64,000 nucleotides of DNA from Glycine soja (GCF_004193775.1 NC_041003.1:39871611-39935610); one strand, 5' to 3'; shown: positions 9,230 through 21,303, counted from the first letter of the stretch. The notes: a model not told the origin generated them from the letters alone. Numbers and translations are program-made.

Positions 9230-10330
9230 TATTGTAGTCTTTGTAAAAGAATGAAGACATTGAAGTCTTCTAAATGTAAAAGATAAAAGACATTGAAGTC
9301 TTGTAAATGTAAAAGACAGAAGACATTGAAGTCTTGTAAATGTAAAAGACTGAAGACATTAAAGTCTTTGAAAATGTAAAAAGACTGAAGACATTGAAGT
9401 CTCTAAAAAGCGTAAATGACTGAAGACATTGTAGTCTTTGAAAGCGTAAATGACAGAAGACGTTGTAGTCTTTGAAAGCATAAATGACTGAAGACATTGT
9501 AGTCTTTGAAAACATAAATGACTGAAGACATTGTAATCTCTAAAAGTGTAAATGACTGAAGACATTGCAGTCTCTGAAAGCGTAAATGACTGAAGACATT
9601 GAAGTCTTTGAAAATGTAAAAGACCGAAGACATTGAAGTCTTTGAAAATGAAAAAAGATTGAAGACATTGAAGTCTTTGAAAAGTGTAAATGACTGAAGA
9701 CATTGTAGTCTCTGAAAGCATAAATGACAGAAGATATTGTAGTCTCTAAAAGCGTAAGTGACTAAAGACATTGTAGTCTCTGAAAGTGTACATGACTGAA
9801 GACATTGTAGTCTTTGAAAACATAAATGACTGAAGACATTGTAGTCTTTGAAAGCGTAATTGACTGAAGACATTGTAGTTTGTGAAAGCGTAAATGACTG
9901 AAGACATTGTAGTCTCTAAAACCATAAATGACTGAAGACATTGTAGTATATGAAAGCATAAATGACTGAAGACATTGTAGACTCTGAAGCTTAAATGACT
10001 AAAGACATTGTAGTCTCTAAAAGCGTAAATGGCTGAAGACATTGTAGTCTCTGAAAGCGTAAATGACTGAAGACATTGTAGTCTTTGAAAATGTAAAAGA
10101 CTGAAGACATTGAAGTCTTTGAAAATGTAAAAGACTGAAGACATTGTAGTTTTTGAAAGCATAAAAGAATGAAGACATTGTAGTCTTTGAAAATGTAAAA
10201 GACTGAAGACATTGTAGTCTTTGAAATCATAAAGCAAAAGACATTGTAGTATTTGAAAGCGTAAAAGACTGAAGACATTAGTATTTGAAAATTTAAAAGT
10301 AGAATACATTGTAGTCTTTTGAACATAAAG
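9230..10330 (-). repeat. ~33-bp tandem array, about 33 copies
   Basis: The consensus on the + strand is GAAGACATTGTAGTCTTTG followed by AAAGCGTAAATGACT, repeated with small changes from ~9230 to ~10330. Each unit contains the inverted pair AAGAC/GTCTT around ATTGTA. Because 33 is divisible by three, the element-sense (minus) strand stays open in several frames: ORFs 9746-10387 (213 codons), 9403-9873 and 9359-9721. They read as 11-residue repeats such as FKDYNVFSHLR in different frames. I regard these ORFs as by-products of the array. It lies between gag and the 3' LTR. Confidence 0.9.
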
Positions 10331-10387
10331 CAAAGAACGTTGAGTCCTATGAAAAAAAAACAAAGGACGTTGAGTCCTATGAATCAT

Positions 10388-12639
10388 GCAATTGGATTTT
10401 GGAAATTGGTATATAATGAGAAATCTAAGGACTCATAGCCTGATGCGAAACATGAGTTTTGGAATGCATGGACATGCATGCTTCGCCCTAAAATGCAAAA
10501 AATGCAGGTTTTGTACGCAATAATGCAATGCAATGAAAAATTGTGCAATGTTCATGACATTCTTTCCTTTTTTGGTGCTCTTAATTTTGTTTTCTTTTTT
10601 CCCCCTTTTTTTGTGTGAAAAAAACACAGATTGATTGTCTTTTTCTAAAAGACGTGATAACTCACGCAACCTTATCCTATCTTTTGCAAATATCTTCGGG
10701 GACTCCCTCAGAATGTATGTTTTGATTTAATCACTTGACAATTTTTTATGACAATAATGGAGTCATTTTACATTTAATTAATCAATGAAATATTGATCCT
10801 ACGGTTTGTCCCTTCCTTTTTGTTTAAAAACTTTGATTATTCTACACAACAAGAAAAGGCTTTGGGATCGATCGCATGCACCATTGAAGGATGGCAATGG
10901 ATTGTTACACTTTGGCATATGACCAAGTGAAACTTTCTTGATTTAAGGCCATAGAGTGATGCCAAGGGTCTGTCGGTCCCGCTGAAACTTTATGACATGG
11001 GTTGATCATGAAAGAATTTATATAACGAAGCTACCCTTAGATTCGAAAGTAATCCCAAGGAATTTGCATGAGAGACTAACATCAGATGTACCCTACAATC
11101 ACAATTGTCTTTGGGCATCTCCCACGAGCTCCTGGTTGAATGAGTTTCCTTCTCAAACGTGCATGTGTAAACCTCAGGGTTTTTTTATTTTTTATTTTTA
11201 TATAGATATTTTTTTTACAACAATCACAAGCGTGTGCGGGTAGCATTCCAGAATCCAAACTTAAAAGCAAAATTAGTCATTCCTTGATCTATATTGGTTT
11301 TATTGGGCTTGTAACGTGGTCAGGGGTAAGAGGGCTATGAAAGAAAGGGTCGGAGAGGCTCAAAGAGTGTTTAAGGGTTATATTGAGTAAGAACCTTGAG
11401 AGTGTTGCTTGGACTTTTATTCATTTCAACTTTTGGGTTGGACTTTACTCCTTTTGTCTTATACATTAATTCTTATTGCATTTTTGTGGCTTCTTTGTAA
11501 AATCTAGAGATCTTTTGTCTCCTTTTTCCCTTCTTTTTTTTGCTTCACTCACCTTTGGCGATTTGCTTTCTGCTCTCTTTGTCTCTCTTTTTTTTACATC
11601 ATTATTGCCCACCCTAGAACTTAGTAAACCTTATGCATGTTTGCATTACTCTTCCCGTCGGTTTAGTGATGGTTCCTACTCAGGCTTTTTGTTTTATTTT
11701 TTTGTTGTTTTTAGAAAAAAAAATATGCTTTGGCTCAGAGGGGGTAGCAAGGGATAAATTAGTATTTGGGATGTTGAAACACGACCATGTGTCATTTCAA
11801 ATCTTGACTTAGATCCTTTTGTAGTTTGGATTTTGGGACAAAACCTTTGATAAACATGCTCCTTATTCTTTCTTCTTTTTATTTTTTTATTACCCTAATT
11901 TTTGCCTAGGCCCTCTTTCGAGTTTTTGACCTACCTGGTGAGAACTTCTGATCTGCCCTTAGGTTCGCTTGAGGCTCATGCATGGTGCCCTCATTGCCCC
12001 AGTGTAGGGCTCTGAGGTATCTATTGTTGTCTTTTGTCATGACCTTGTAGCAAGGAAAAATGAAAGAAACTATGCAGGTTCTCGAAAATGAATTTTCAAG
12101 GACGAAAAATATTTAAAGGATTTTCAATTGACAGATTAAGTCGAATGACTCTTGTTCTTGACAACTCACTTCTCTCTCAAAAAGAAAACTTTTAAGAATG
12201 ATAAAATGAGGTCACATGAATGTTTGTACTTCTTATTTTTTATTTGAAACACAATCAATCAAACGTTTCTTTTTTTTTTGAACTTTACTCATCGTTTAAG
12301 GAACCCCTACCAAACGTGTAGAATGAGCAATTTCTTATTGAACAGACTTGGAGATCAACTCAGAAGCGCAAGTCACTCGAGCAAACAAGCCAACGACGTA
12401 CATTCACATTCCAGTGAATGTTAAATAAATATGCAAAGATGTAATTGTGAGAGAATGAGAGACAAGGACATCAAATTTATCCATATTATCAGCATTGTGA
12501 CTGTTGTTTACAGTAATGGCATAAACTTGAAAATCCTAATGAGTCATTGGAGACATCTAACAACAACCTTCAAATTGCCCCAACTATTATGCATAGTATC
12601 ACTCGACAACGTCAGAATTCACAAGCAATTGTCCTCGAA
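10388..12639 (-). other. 3' non-coding region of the gag-only element
   Basis: There is no recognisable pol domain in any frame. It holds poly-T/pyrimidine stretches (10563-10620, 11180-11215, 11860-11890). Short + strand ORFs (10992-11243, 11476-11757) are not similar to anything I know. In autonomous relatives the pol region would lie here. Confidence 0.5.
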
Positions 12640-14400
12640 TTTTAGCTAGCCTACATCAATTAAACTTTGCACCTTATGTTTCAAGGTCATACAATGCTCA
12701 ATGGAATGCCCCAGAACTCCTCCATGCTGCATTCGAGTTGTATCCTTGGGAAAATGGAGGTTGAGGAATCTTTGTTGCGATTATGGCTACCATTTCATTA
12801 TTGAGTAGATATGGGAGTAAGTTAGCATACGACACCGGAATTGGGGTGAATTCTATAGGCTTCTTTTCTAGAAAATTCTTTTCCTGATTGGTGTTTTGGT
12901 TCATATTAAGGGTGGTGTTTGGCCTCGGATATGCAGCAGGCGGGTTTTGTGGGCTATTTAGGGGCGGCCTTTGTGGATGATTAAGTGTTCTTGGCTGGTA
13001 GGGTGGTGGGTAATGAGAAGGACTGATATTGGTTGAGTATTGATATTGTTGAGCTAGTAGGAAATTTGGCCATGTAGGAATGGTAGTCATAACATGGGTT
13101 TCTCCTTCCTTCTTATTCTCTCCATTTGCCCCAGGCTTCCTATTCATCAAAGTAGGATAATCAAATTTACCTCTTCCCAAACCCATTTCGATCCTCTCGC
13201 CAGCAAACACTAAATCTACAAAGCTTGAAGGCATGTAACCCATTATCTTCTCATAGTAGAACATCGGTAATGTATCCACTATCATTCTTATCATCTCCCT
13301 CTGCATCATTGGGGGTGCTACTTGAGCTCCTAGATCCCTCCATCTCTGGGCGTATTCTTTGAAAGATTCATTATCTCTCTTGCACATGCTCTATAGCTGC
13401 ATTCTATCTGAGGCCATATCAGAATTGTACTGATACTACCTAACAAAGGCAACCATTAGGTCCTTCCAGGAATGGACTCGGGAAGATTCCAGATTAGTAT
13501 ACCAAGTGACAATTTCCCAGTAAGACTTTCCTAGAAGAAATGCATCAACAATTTTTCATCTTTCGCACATGCCCCCATTTTCCTACAGTACATCTTCAGG
13601 TGATTCTTGGGGCAAGTAGTTCCCTTGTACTTATCAAAATCCAGCACCTTGAACTTCAGAGGAATGACCATGTTGGGCACTAGGCACAACTCTGCCATGT
13701 CAGCAAAGGCATAATTTCCGCCTCCTTCAATGACTCTCAGCCTTTCCTCTATATGATCAAATTTCTCCCTTTCCACTATGGCAGGAGGCCCTCCTCCCAT
13801 CGCAAAATGTAAGGTTGTGGGCGATATTGAGGCCCTCTCAAAGTGTTTGGCAGGGGTACGCCACAAAATGTCTACCCCTTAGTGGCATATTCGAGGTGAG
13901 GCTCGAAATCGACTAGAGTGTGGTCTCGGGGTACTTCATGTGTCTCCCTCATAGGTTGAGGGGCCTGTGCATGACCAGATTGGGGATGTTGGCTCTCAAT
14001 GGGTATGGGAGCAGAGTTATCGACATTCTCATCGGGAGTGTGTGCAACATTGAGTGGTGTATAGTTGGGAGGCAAGCTATATGGTGGAAAAGAATGATTT
14101 CCCTGGACATGCACAAAATGGGGGCCGCCCATACTTCCCAACGCTTTGCCTCCCTGACCTACCATATCTGAGACTGGACAATTTACTTGATTGAGGCTAG
14201 ATGGGTGAGTCGTGTCCACCTTAGTGGCGGTACTTGCGGCAATGACTGTAGCCGTGTTGAGCTCCATTATTTTTCTCATACTCATCATAGCTTCCATTAT
14301 TTTGGTCATTTGCTTTTCCATGGCCTCTATGTCGGCCTTCATCTATTCTTGTACCTCCTCTATTTCACTCATCACTCTAGCTTTGGCACGCATTCGGTAA
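12640..14400 (-). pseudogene. gag of the gag-only retrotransposon
   Basis: The minus-strand reading starts at about 14400 (MRAKARVMSEIEEVQE). A premature stop precedes MKADIEAMEKQMTKIMEAM at 14342. The first segment (to 13872) is coiled-coil-like and Pro/His-rich, with DMVGQGGKALG. A shifted segment (13866-13531) has the capsid motif KFKVLDFDKYKGTTCPKNHLKMY. The third (13387-12698) has KRDNESFKEYAQRWRDLGAQV and MGYMPSSFVDLVFAGERIE, then a Pro/Asn-rich tail. A degenerate tail like ALYDLETKVQSLID follows to ~12640. This is a Ty3/gypsy gag close to Tat/Ogre-type proteins. At least one stop and two frameshifts break it. No pol follows. Confidence 0.85.
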
Positions 14401-15872
14401 GGGCATCGTAAAGTGCGTTCTTTCCCTTTGATTACAATGATTACAGTTCTGATTTCAAGGAAAGAATGCAATAAGCCATGCAACCAATGTGAAAAGAAAA
14501 ATAAGCATGGATGTATGTAAATGATACATTGTTGAAGTATTGCCAATTTTACATAGGACATTCAGTAGAACATAGGGTTGAATCAATTCAGATTAAAACA
14601 ACATTGTTCATTACATCTTGTCAGAGTCAAAGTGCAACTGGAAATAAAACATGGACATCAACAGTCCCTAATTTTGTAAATTATTTAGCTCAATCATGTG
14701 TTGGCAGTAGCCAAAGAAGCTATGTAAACTCAATCCATCTTCTGCCCCAACTTTTGCAAGCTGGTTACTTCCATACTTGACATTGACTTGATGAAAACCT
14801 TTTCTTAAAAGCATGCGCTTGCTTCGACCCCATGATCCAAGGAATAGAAATTTTGATTGTCAATACTTCGACAACCTATGATAGAGATGAATGATTAGGA
14901 CATACTTATGCTATGCATGACAAATGTAATTATGAGATTGACATGAGGCGCCCGAAGAACCATCCTTTCCTAGTTAATAATGCGTTAGGTACCATGTTCA
15001 CGTGATTTTCAATCATTTTTCAATAGAAATGAGTGTATAACCCCAATGTGGTTTGTTTATAGCTATCATCATGGTACCCAACACATGTAACTAAGACTGT
15101 GGTGTAAACGCTTCATCATAACTTTCTTTTTGTTCTTTTTTCTTGTTTTTTTGTTTTGTTTTTTGTGGAAAATGCAAGGCATGAGCAACTATATGTTAGG
15201 ATCATGCATGAGTGAACATAACATGCGAACGATGAAAACAAAATGTATGCAATTGGCAGAACGAAAGCATGCTAAATGAAGATGTATGATAATGCAATGA
15301 CTTATGCAAATGCAATGCACGAATATGATAAATGATAAATGCAGGAATGATATGTCCATTATGATGCCATGAAGAGATGCATGATGTGATCAAGGAACAA
15401 GCCAGAGTGAGTTTGCTCTGTGCCCCTAATTTAGGAACCTAATGGAAAGGATCCAAAAGTCCACTTCTAGTGACAATTCCCAAAGGTACTTTTATGCAAA
15501 CCTTACTAGTCTCTAGAGATATCATCCTCTTATATAATACATTGTGGCGATAGGGACTATCAGCAACAATGCATCACTAAAAGAGGAAAACTCTAGATGA
15601 GGCTTCACTATTATTAAGCGAGTCGGAGACCTAGCATGACCACAAATCAACCTCCACTCCCTATGGCTCACATAGATCCGGGTATAGGGCCCAACATCTA
15701 AAGGTTTGTGAAAAAAGTGTAGGTGTCATGTGTGAACAGAGAAACCTAGGTATAACACATGTCGTCTATCCTATGGTTCAATGACACATTTTATTTTGCG
15801 AAAATAAAATAAAAAAAAAAAGTCACAATAAAATTACACTCGATCAAAATGGCTTAACTCTCTAACAAGTCA
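14401..15872 (-). other. Leader between primer-binding site and gag
   Basis: About 1.5 kb of untranslated-looking sequence upstream of gag in element sense. It has an A-rich stretch on the minus strand (15110-15175) and a repeated 'atgcaatg/atgcatg' texture around 15180-15390. No ORF of note is recognised. Confidence 0.5.
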
Positions 15873-15887
15873 CCAGCGGAGTCGCCA
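15873..15887 (-). other. Primer-binding site of the gag-only element
   Basis: Minus-strand TGGCGACTCCGCTGG starts two bases after the 5' LTR. Its complement (+ strand) ends GGAGTCGCCA, the form of a tRNA 3' end with CCA. This sets the element's orientation as minus. Confidence 0.75.
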
Positions 15888-15889
15888 TC

Positions 15890-16763
15890 TTTTGCAACCT
15901 ACCTCACGACGGGACGGCGAAAGAAAAATAAATAAGCCAAAGCGTTCGTCTCCTAGAGAGAAAAGGAGCGGAGTCGCCACCAATGTTTATTCGAGGAAGA
16001 CATTAGAATCGTTAAGGCGTTGGACCTTGAAATGATCTCAAGTGATATTTGATAAAATGAAGTTTAGTTATGAGTTGGTTTTATCTTGGTTTTGTTTATT
16101 AACTTTCAATCTCTTTTAAAGACAATTTTACAGCACTAGTAATCGGTTAGGATTAAACTTTACAAATAAAAACGAGATCACCGATGATAAATGGAGAAGA
16201 TGAATATAATAACAGAGAGGACCCCCTAAGGGTACATAGATTACATTCAACTCTTGGAAAAAACTAACCGACTGTTGCACAAGGGACACAAAACAAGAGA
16301 ACGATGTAAGGAATGATCACGATCGCGATTCAGTAGCACCTTAGCTTCACTTTTCTTCCTTCTTCCTCTTCTTTCTCTCTTTCTCTTTCTTTTTTCCAAC
16401 TTCTGAACCCTTAAACCCCTCCCCCAGTATGGCTATTTATAGGAAAAAGCCATTTTGGAGCTCGCCTAGGCAAGCTGATGCTTAGCCCTGAAGGAATGAG
16501 CTTGCCTAGGTGAGTTGGTTGCTTAGGCATGAAGCTATTTCATGGCCCAGGCGAGCCAGATGCTAGCCTGGGCGAGCTAGGGTCTAGAAAAATCCAAAAA
16601 AGACCCTTTTGCCCCCTTCCTTGGTATCTTTTTGTTTTCTTGATCAAAACATTGAGTGATTCCTTGCTTCACATTGTAACTGACGCCAAATATCGTAATT
16701 TGACTAGCAAGAATCAAAATATCATATCGAATGATATTCCCCGAACAAAATTAGGGTCTGAGA
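15890..16763 (-). repeat. 5' LTR of the gag-only element (right copy)
   Basis: 874 bp, aligned to 7959-9071 with two large length differences. The 5' end has mutated from TGTCA to TCTCA, and the 3' end reads GGTTGCAAAA instead of GGTTGCGACA. It contains GCCTAGGCGAGC-like palindromes (16459-16575). Confidence 0.85.
16434..16441 (-). promoter_or_regulatory. TATA box of the gag-only element's 5' LTR
   Basis: TATAAATA on the minus strand, absent from the other LTR, which has an 85-bp deletion here. Transcription would run leftwards into gag. Confidence 0.5.
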
Positions 16764-16768
16764 GTTCG

Positions 16769-17520
16769 AGTTTGACACACTTGTTGAACATTTTGGTGCT
16801 CAATATGCCACATATAGACCTCACCATAAGACTAGCATTGGTCAACTTGCGACAAGCCGATAATGAGTCATTAAGTGATGTCTCGATTTTCAGAATTTGT
16901 GATAGAATCTGAGATCTCAAACCCGGAGTGGCCCTTCATGCCATGATAGCAGCGCTTAAGCCAGAAGTGTTTACAGATAGTCTATGTAAGAAGAGGTTGA
17001 TCACAATGGATGAATTGAGACAACATGCAGCCAAATTTATCTAGATGGAGAAGTTGTCCAAGTTTTGTAATAAAGTTAAAAGAGACAAAAAGAAGCTTGA
17101 TCCTCACAAAGAAAAACTAAAGTCTGTCAAAGAGAAAGACTTCAATAGGAAATCATGGCAGCCGAAGTATGCAACATATACTTTTCTCACTAAAATCCCA
17201 ACATGTATTTTAGAGGAAGCATTCAACATAAAAATACTTGCGCTACCATCACCGACGAATTCTCATAGCCAGGTCGACCATACTAAACAATGTAGATATC
17301 ATCGAAATTATGGCCATCCTACAAAAGAATTCATAGTTCTGAAAGGTAAAAGCGAAAAGTTGGTTCAGAAAGGATGTTTAAATGATTTTATCAGAGGAAT
17401 AAATTATAACTAAGGCGATTATAGAGGAGAAGATAGAGGTGGTGGCAAAGGCAATTTTAGGGGTGGATATGTTGGAGGTTGGGGCGACAATAACCAATAA
17501 CCTACAGGGGAAGGTGAATA
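16769..17520 (+). pseudogene. gag, C-terminal part, of the outer Tat-lineage element
   Basis: Continues the gag interrupted at 7958: FDTLVEHFGAQYATYRPHHK, then (shifted) LVNLRQADNESLSD, ALHAMIAALKPEVF, TMDELRQHAAKFI and MEKLSKFCNKVK. A zinc-knuckle-like motif CRYHRNYGHPTKE (17300-17340) follows; here the last Cys of the usual CxxHxxxGHxTxxC pattern is Glu. Then come a KSEKLVQKGCLNDFIRG segment and a Gly-rich tail (GDYRGEDRGGGKGNFRGG). A frameshift and stops (for example after KFI at 17041) disable it. It directly precedes the protease. Confidence 0.85.
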
Positions 17521-17689
17521 AAGGAAACAAGAAAATTCCCCAAGTGCAATCCGAGGTGTAACTAATACCATTGTTGGTGGAGGTTTTACAAATTCCACCA
17601 GGAAATGACATAAGAACATAAAAGACTTTGCCTTGATCTCTACCACCAATCACATTCATGAACGCCAACTTCATAGGAAATGATCCAAC

Positions 17690-18137
17690 ACAAGATGACC
17701 CTATGATGGTTACAATTGTAATAGCTGATTGGGAAATTCAGAAAACTTTAATTGATCGGGGAAGTTCTTCTAACATTTTATACTGGTTTATCTTTGAAAA
17801 ATTAGATGTTTCTCACAATCATATATAACCTCATGAGAAACCTATAACAAGTTTTGTAGGCGAACGAGTTTATGCTAAAGGAAAAATAGACTTGCTAACT
17901 ACTTTTGGCTCAAGCAAACTTTCTCAATCATTGATAGTTCTATACATTTTGGTGGATGCAGATACCTCATATAATGTCCTACTTGGTAAACCTTCCTTGA
18001 AAAAACTTGGAGCCATTGTTTCTACACCTCATTTAGCAATTAAGTTTCCCCCATCCATAAGGGAAATTGTCACTGTTAAAGTTGATCAAATAGATGCTTG
18101 TGAATGCCATGTAAAGAGTTGCAAGATTGAACCATAA
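17690..18137 (+). pseudogene. Protease region (retropepsin-like)
   Basis: MMVTIVIADWEIQKTLIDRGSSSNILYW holds the aspartic protease active-site stretch. The usual D-[STQ]-G reads DRG here. After one stop at ~17828 the open segment 17892-18137 gives ILVDADTSYNVLLGKPSLKKLGAIVSTPHLAIKFP, a typical plant gypsy protease C-terminus (YNxLLGRPxL...). It would process the gag-pol polyprotein. It follows gag and precedes RT in normal gypsy order. Confidence 0.8.
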
Positions 18138-18329
18138 AATATGATGAAAGAGAAAAAAACAACAAGGCACCAATCTCCAATTTCAACGTTGTCGTCATCA
18201 TATTGGAAGATCTTTATCTCCGATTAGACTCTGAAGATCAGCGAACAACCAAAATAGGGGACATTGAGCCTTTCCATATCATAAGGAAGCCACATCAATG
18301 CAAAAAATCAACAATCAAATGAAGGATGC

Positions 18330-18960
18330 AGTGCAAAAAGAAGTAGAATAAGTAATCTTAAGTAATGCCAACCTAATAGCTTGGTACCCACCTGACCAAG
18401 AGAAAATAATATTCATCACTGACAGAGCCAACTTTTTTTTACAAGGAATTGCTATTGTCCTAAAAATGCAAGTGTCACATATCAAAGGCTTATGGATAAA
18501 GTTTTCAAAGGGCGGATTGGAAATAACGTAGAAGTTTACGTAGTTGATATGGTAGTAAAGTCACTCTCTCTTGACTAGTATGCTCGTGACTTGGCTGGGA
18601 TCTTTGCAGAACTCAGAAAACACAACATGAGGTTAAACCCTAAAAAATGCACTTTTGGGGATGGAGGAGATAAGTTCTTAGGTTTTATGTTAACTTACAA
18701 AGGGATAGAAGCAAATCCAGACAAGCGTGAAGTTGTCATACTAATGAGGAGTTCATAAAATGTGAATAAAGTCCAGAAACTAGTAGGGAAGCTAGTCTTT
18801 CTTTCTCTCTCTTACCCAAGATGGTAGAGAAGGCAAGACCATTCTTAAAGTTATTGAAGAAATCACATAATAGCTTTATTTGGGATGAAAAGTGTGAGAA
18901 AATGTTTATAGAGTTCAAGCATTTCTTGGAGACTCCTCTATTTCTAACTTGACCTAAACC
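18330..18960 (+). pseudogene. Reverse transcriptase remnant (internally deleted)
   Basis: A short N-terminal remnant (QKEVE, ILSNANLIAWYPP) jumps by deletion and frameshift to the palm and thumb: LMDKVFKGRIGNNVEVYVVDMVVKS, then RDLAGIFAELRKHNMRLNPKKCTFG, then DKFLGFMLTYKGIEANPDK. The catalytic YVDD box reads YVVD (18538-18549), so the enzyme would be inactive even if the frame were restored. Gypsy RT followed by RNase H is confirmed by what comes next. Confidence 0.85.
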
Positions 18961-19299
18961 AGGTGCTAGACTCTTTCTTTACTTATTTGTTTCTAGTTCA
19001 ACTATCAGTTCAATATTAATGTAGGAAGATGGTAAAAAACAATTGTCAATCTACTTTACTATTAGAGTCTTACAAGGATCTGAACAAAGAAACTAGATGA
19101 TTGAAAATTGGAACTCTTGTTAGCGAATTTGATAAAGAGGTTGCGCCCATACTTCAAAAGTCATTAGGTCAAAGTCAAGATAGACCACCCTATCAAATAA
19201 GTCCTTTGAAATCCAAAACTCGCTAGAAGGATGATTGCATGGTTCGTGGAGCTATCTAAGTTTGGACTAAAATTTGATCCATGAGGACCCAGACCCATT

Positions 19300-19680
19300 A
19301 AAGCTCAATGCTTGGCTGACTTCATTGCAGAGAATCCCACTAAACTGAGCAATAATGATAGAGGCAATTGGTGGATGTTATGTGTTAATGGAGCTTGTAA
19401 CCCCAAGGGTAGTAGAGTAGGAATCACCTTTGAAGGACCTAGAGATGTCTCACTCGAGCAATCATTAAGGTTGGATTTCAAAACTTCTAACAATCAAGCT
19501 GGGTATGAGGCTCTGATTCCAGGGTTAAAATTAGCAAAAGAAGTTGGAGTGAAGAAAATCGGGTGTAGAAGTGACTCCAAGTTTGTCATTGGCCAAGTGA
19601 ATGGAGATTTTCAAGTCAAAGATACACATATGCAAATGTACTATCATCTAATGATGCGTTGGCTAAGTTGATTTGATAAG
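19300..19680 (+). pseudogene. RNase H domain (Tat-lineage type)
   Basis: The open segment 19312-19671 begins ADFIAENP (a linker usual in this lineage). It has WWMLCVNGACNPKGSRVGI, where the first catalytic Asp is Asn; then NNQAGYEALIPGLKLAKEVG, where the catalytic Glu is Gly; then CRSDSKFVIGQVNGDFQVKD with Asp kept. Its position after RT and its archaeal/plant-like RNase H sequence are features I associate with the Tat/Ogre group. A stop follows WLS. Confidence 0.85.
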
Positions 19681-19839
19681 TACAAGATCAAGCATATTTT
19701 CAAAGAAAACAATGACAAATCATATGTGCTATCAAAGTTGGCAAGTTTCAAAAAGTTAGGGCAACACCGAACATTCATACAAGAGACACTTGTTACACCA
19801 AGTTTGCAAGTCAAATTGGTAGTGACTTTTGGATGAACC

Positions 19840-20700
19840 CGATATAGAATTATTTGGTGAATGATCAGTTACCTACAAATGAAATTGAGGCAAAGAAAGT
19901 AAAGTTTAAGTTATCCATTATGTTATCATTGATGGAAAGATTTTTCGATGAGGAATTTTTTCCCCATTGTTGAAATGTTTGAATGATGATGAAGCCCAAT
20001 ATGTCATGATAAAATTCACAGAGGAATCTACGACATGCACTTAGAAGGAAGGAACATGGAAGCTCGGGTTCTCCGAGTTGGTTATTATTGGCCAACAATG
20101 CTTACTAATTATGCATAATTTTCAAAGAGGTGCAAAGAATGCTAGGAGTTCAACAACATTCAAAGAAATTACATAACATTCATTCACCATGGCCATTTTC
20201 ATTTTGGGCCATGTACATTCTTGGTCTTTTTCCTATTGCAAAAGTCCAAGTGAAGTTCTTACTGGTGGCCATTGACTACTTTACCAAATTGATTGAGACA
20301 GAACCACTTGCCAAAATGACTGCTCAGAAGGAGCAAAAATTTACATGGAGATCGTTGATCTGTAGACAAGGTCTCATCTTTTCCATAGTCACAAATAATG
20401 GCACCCATTTCATGAAGAAAGGAAATAAACAATTTCTATTGCAGCTTGACATCAAGCACTTGGTCTCTTTTATGGAACATGCACAAACAAATGAGCAAGC
20501 AAAAGCAACGAACAAAGTCATCCTGACAGAGATGAAGAAAAAAGTAGGCGAAACAAAATGTCTTTGGACTGAAGAGAGATCACCTAAAAAATGAAAATCT
20601 AGCTTTAGAACTAGACATGATTGACAAGGTAAAAGAGAGATCACACTTATATTCAAGAAAAAGTTTTTAAGAGGAGAGCAACTCGGAAGCATGAGTCAAA
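19840..20700 (+). pseudogene. Integrase, all three catalytic residues replaced
   Basis: Decayed N-terminal HHCC area (~19990-20120), then the core in one open segment (20130-20594): WPFSFWAMYILGLFPIAK, then FLLVAIDYFTKLIETEPLAK, FSIVTNNGTHF and HAQTNEQAKATNKVIL. By family knowledge the DDE residues should lie in WGMDILG, TDNGTQF and GQAEAANK. Here they are Tyr (Asp1), Asn (Asp2) and Lys (Glu). Weak C-terminal sequence runs to ~20700 and beyond. It would have joined cDNA to target DNA. The gene is dead. Confidence 0.85.
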
Positions 20701-21303
20701 ATTGAAGAAAAAGGGAGTTCCGAGTAGGTGATCTTGTATGGAGAATAAGAGGAGAAGCAAGGAAGGATCACACTGAAGGAAAACTTGCTCTGAACTAGGA
20801 AGGAGCCTTAAGAATCAGTGCAACACTACAAATGGAGCATACTAACTTGAAGAGCTTGCTAGAAAGGTCATTCCAAGGACCTAGAATGCAACACATTTGA
20901 GCCATACTTCAGCTAAAAAAACTAGGTGTCGTACTCTTTTTCCTACTTCAGTCTTTTTTACCAAGTAAAAAAAAAATAGGTTTTGCTTGAAGAGGTTTTA
21001 ATGAGGCGCACTTAGGTCACATTGTAAAAGGAATGTACTATCAATACAATCACTTAATGAAACCCTTTTACAAACCATATCATTTGCCATATCTTTTGTT
21101 TGATTATTCAACTTATTTGTTCTCTTTCTTCCTTATAAGCCAATAACGTTTTACACAAAACTGTGTATTGATTTGTTATGTCTTACACAAATCTATGTGA
21201 TGACCTATTTATGTCTTGTACAAATAGTACATTAACCTTGAATGTCTTTGTGCAAACACATAATGACCTTGTTCACAATAACTAGCACATTGGCACAAAA
21301 AGC

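Larger units (their letters stand above)
7959..16763 (-). mobile_element. Complete non-autonomous gypsy retrotransposon (gag only), 8.8 kb, inside gag of the outer element
   Basis: Two LTRs (7959-9071, 15890-16763) are flanked by GTTTG (7954-7958) and GTTCG (16764-16768); the single difference is a C-to-T at a CpG. The primer-binding site (15873-15887) and polypurine tract (9072-9084) both place transcription on the minus strand. Between them lie a leader, a decayed gag (~14400-12640), a long 3' region and a 33-bp tandem array. No protease, RT, RNase H or integrase is recognisable, so it would have needed enzymes from a partner element, as described for the soybean non-autonomous families. 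Across the insertion the outer gag rejoins as IDSFEFDTLV. Confidence 0.88.

Noticed and set aside
9230..10330. CRISPR-like array
   Set aside because: There are no variable spacers between repeats; units are contiguous and similar along their length, and the host is a plant.
9270..10387. Long overlapping minus-strand ORFs (up to 213 codons) taken as protein genes
   Set aside because: They are produced by a 33-bp tandem repeat, so that several frames are open at once; there is no non-repeat coding context.
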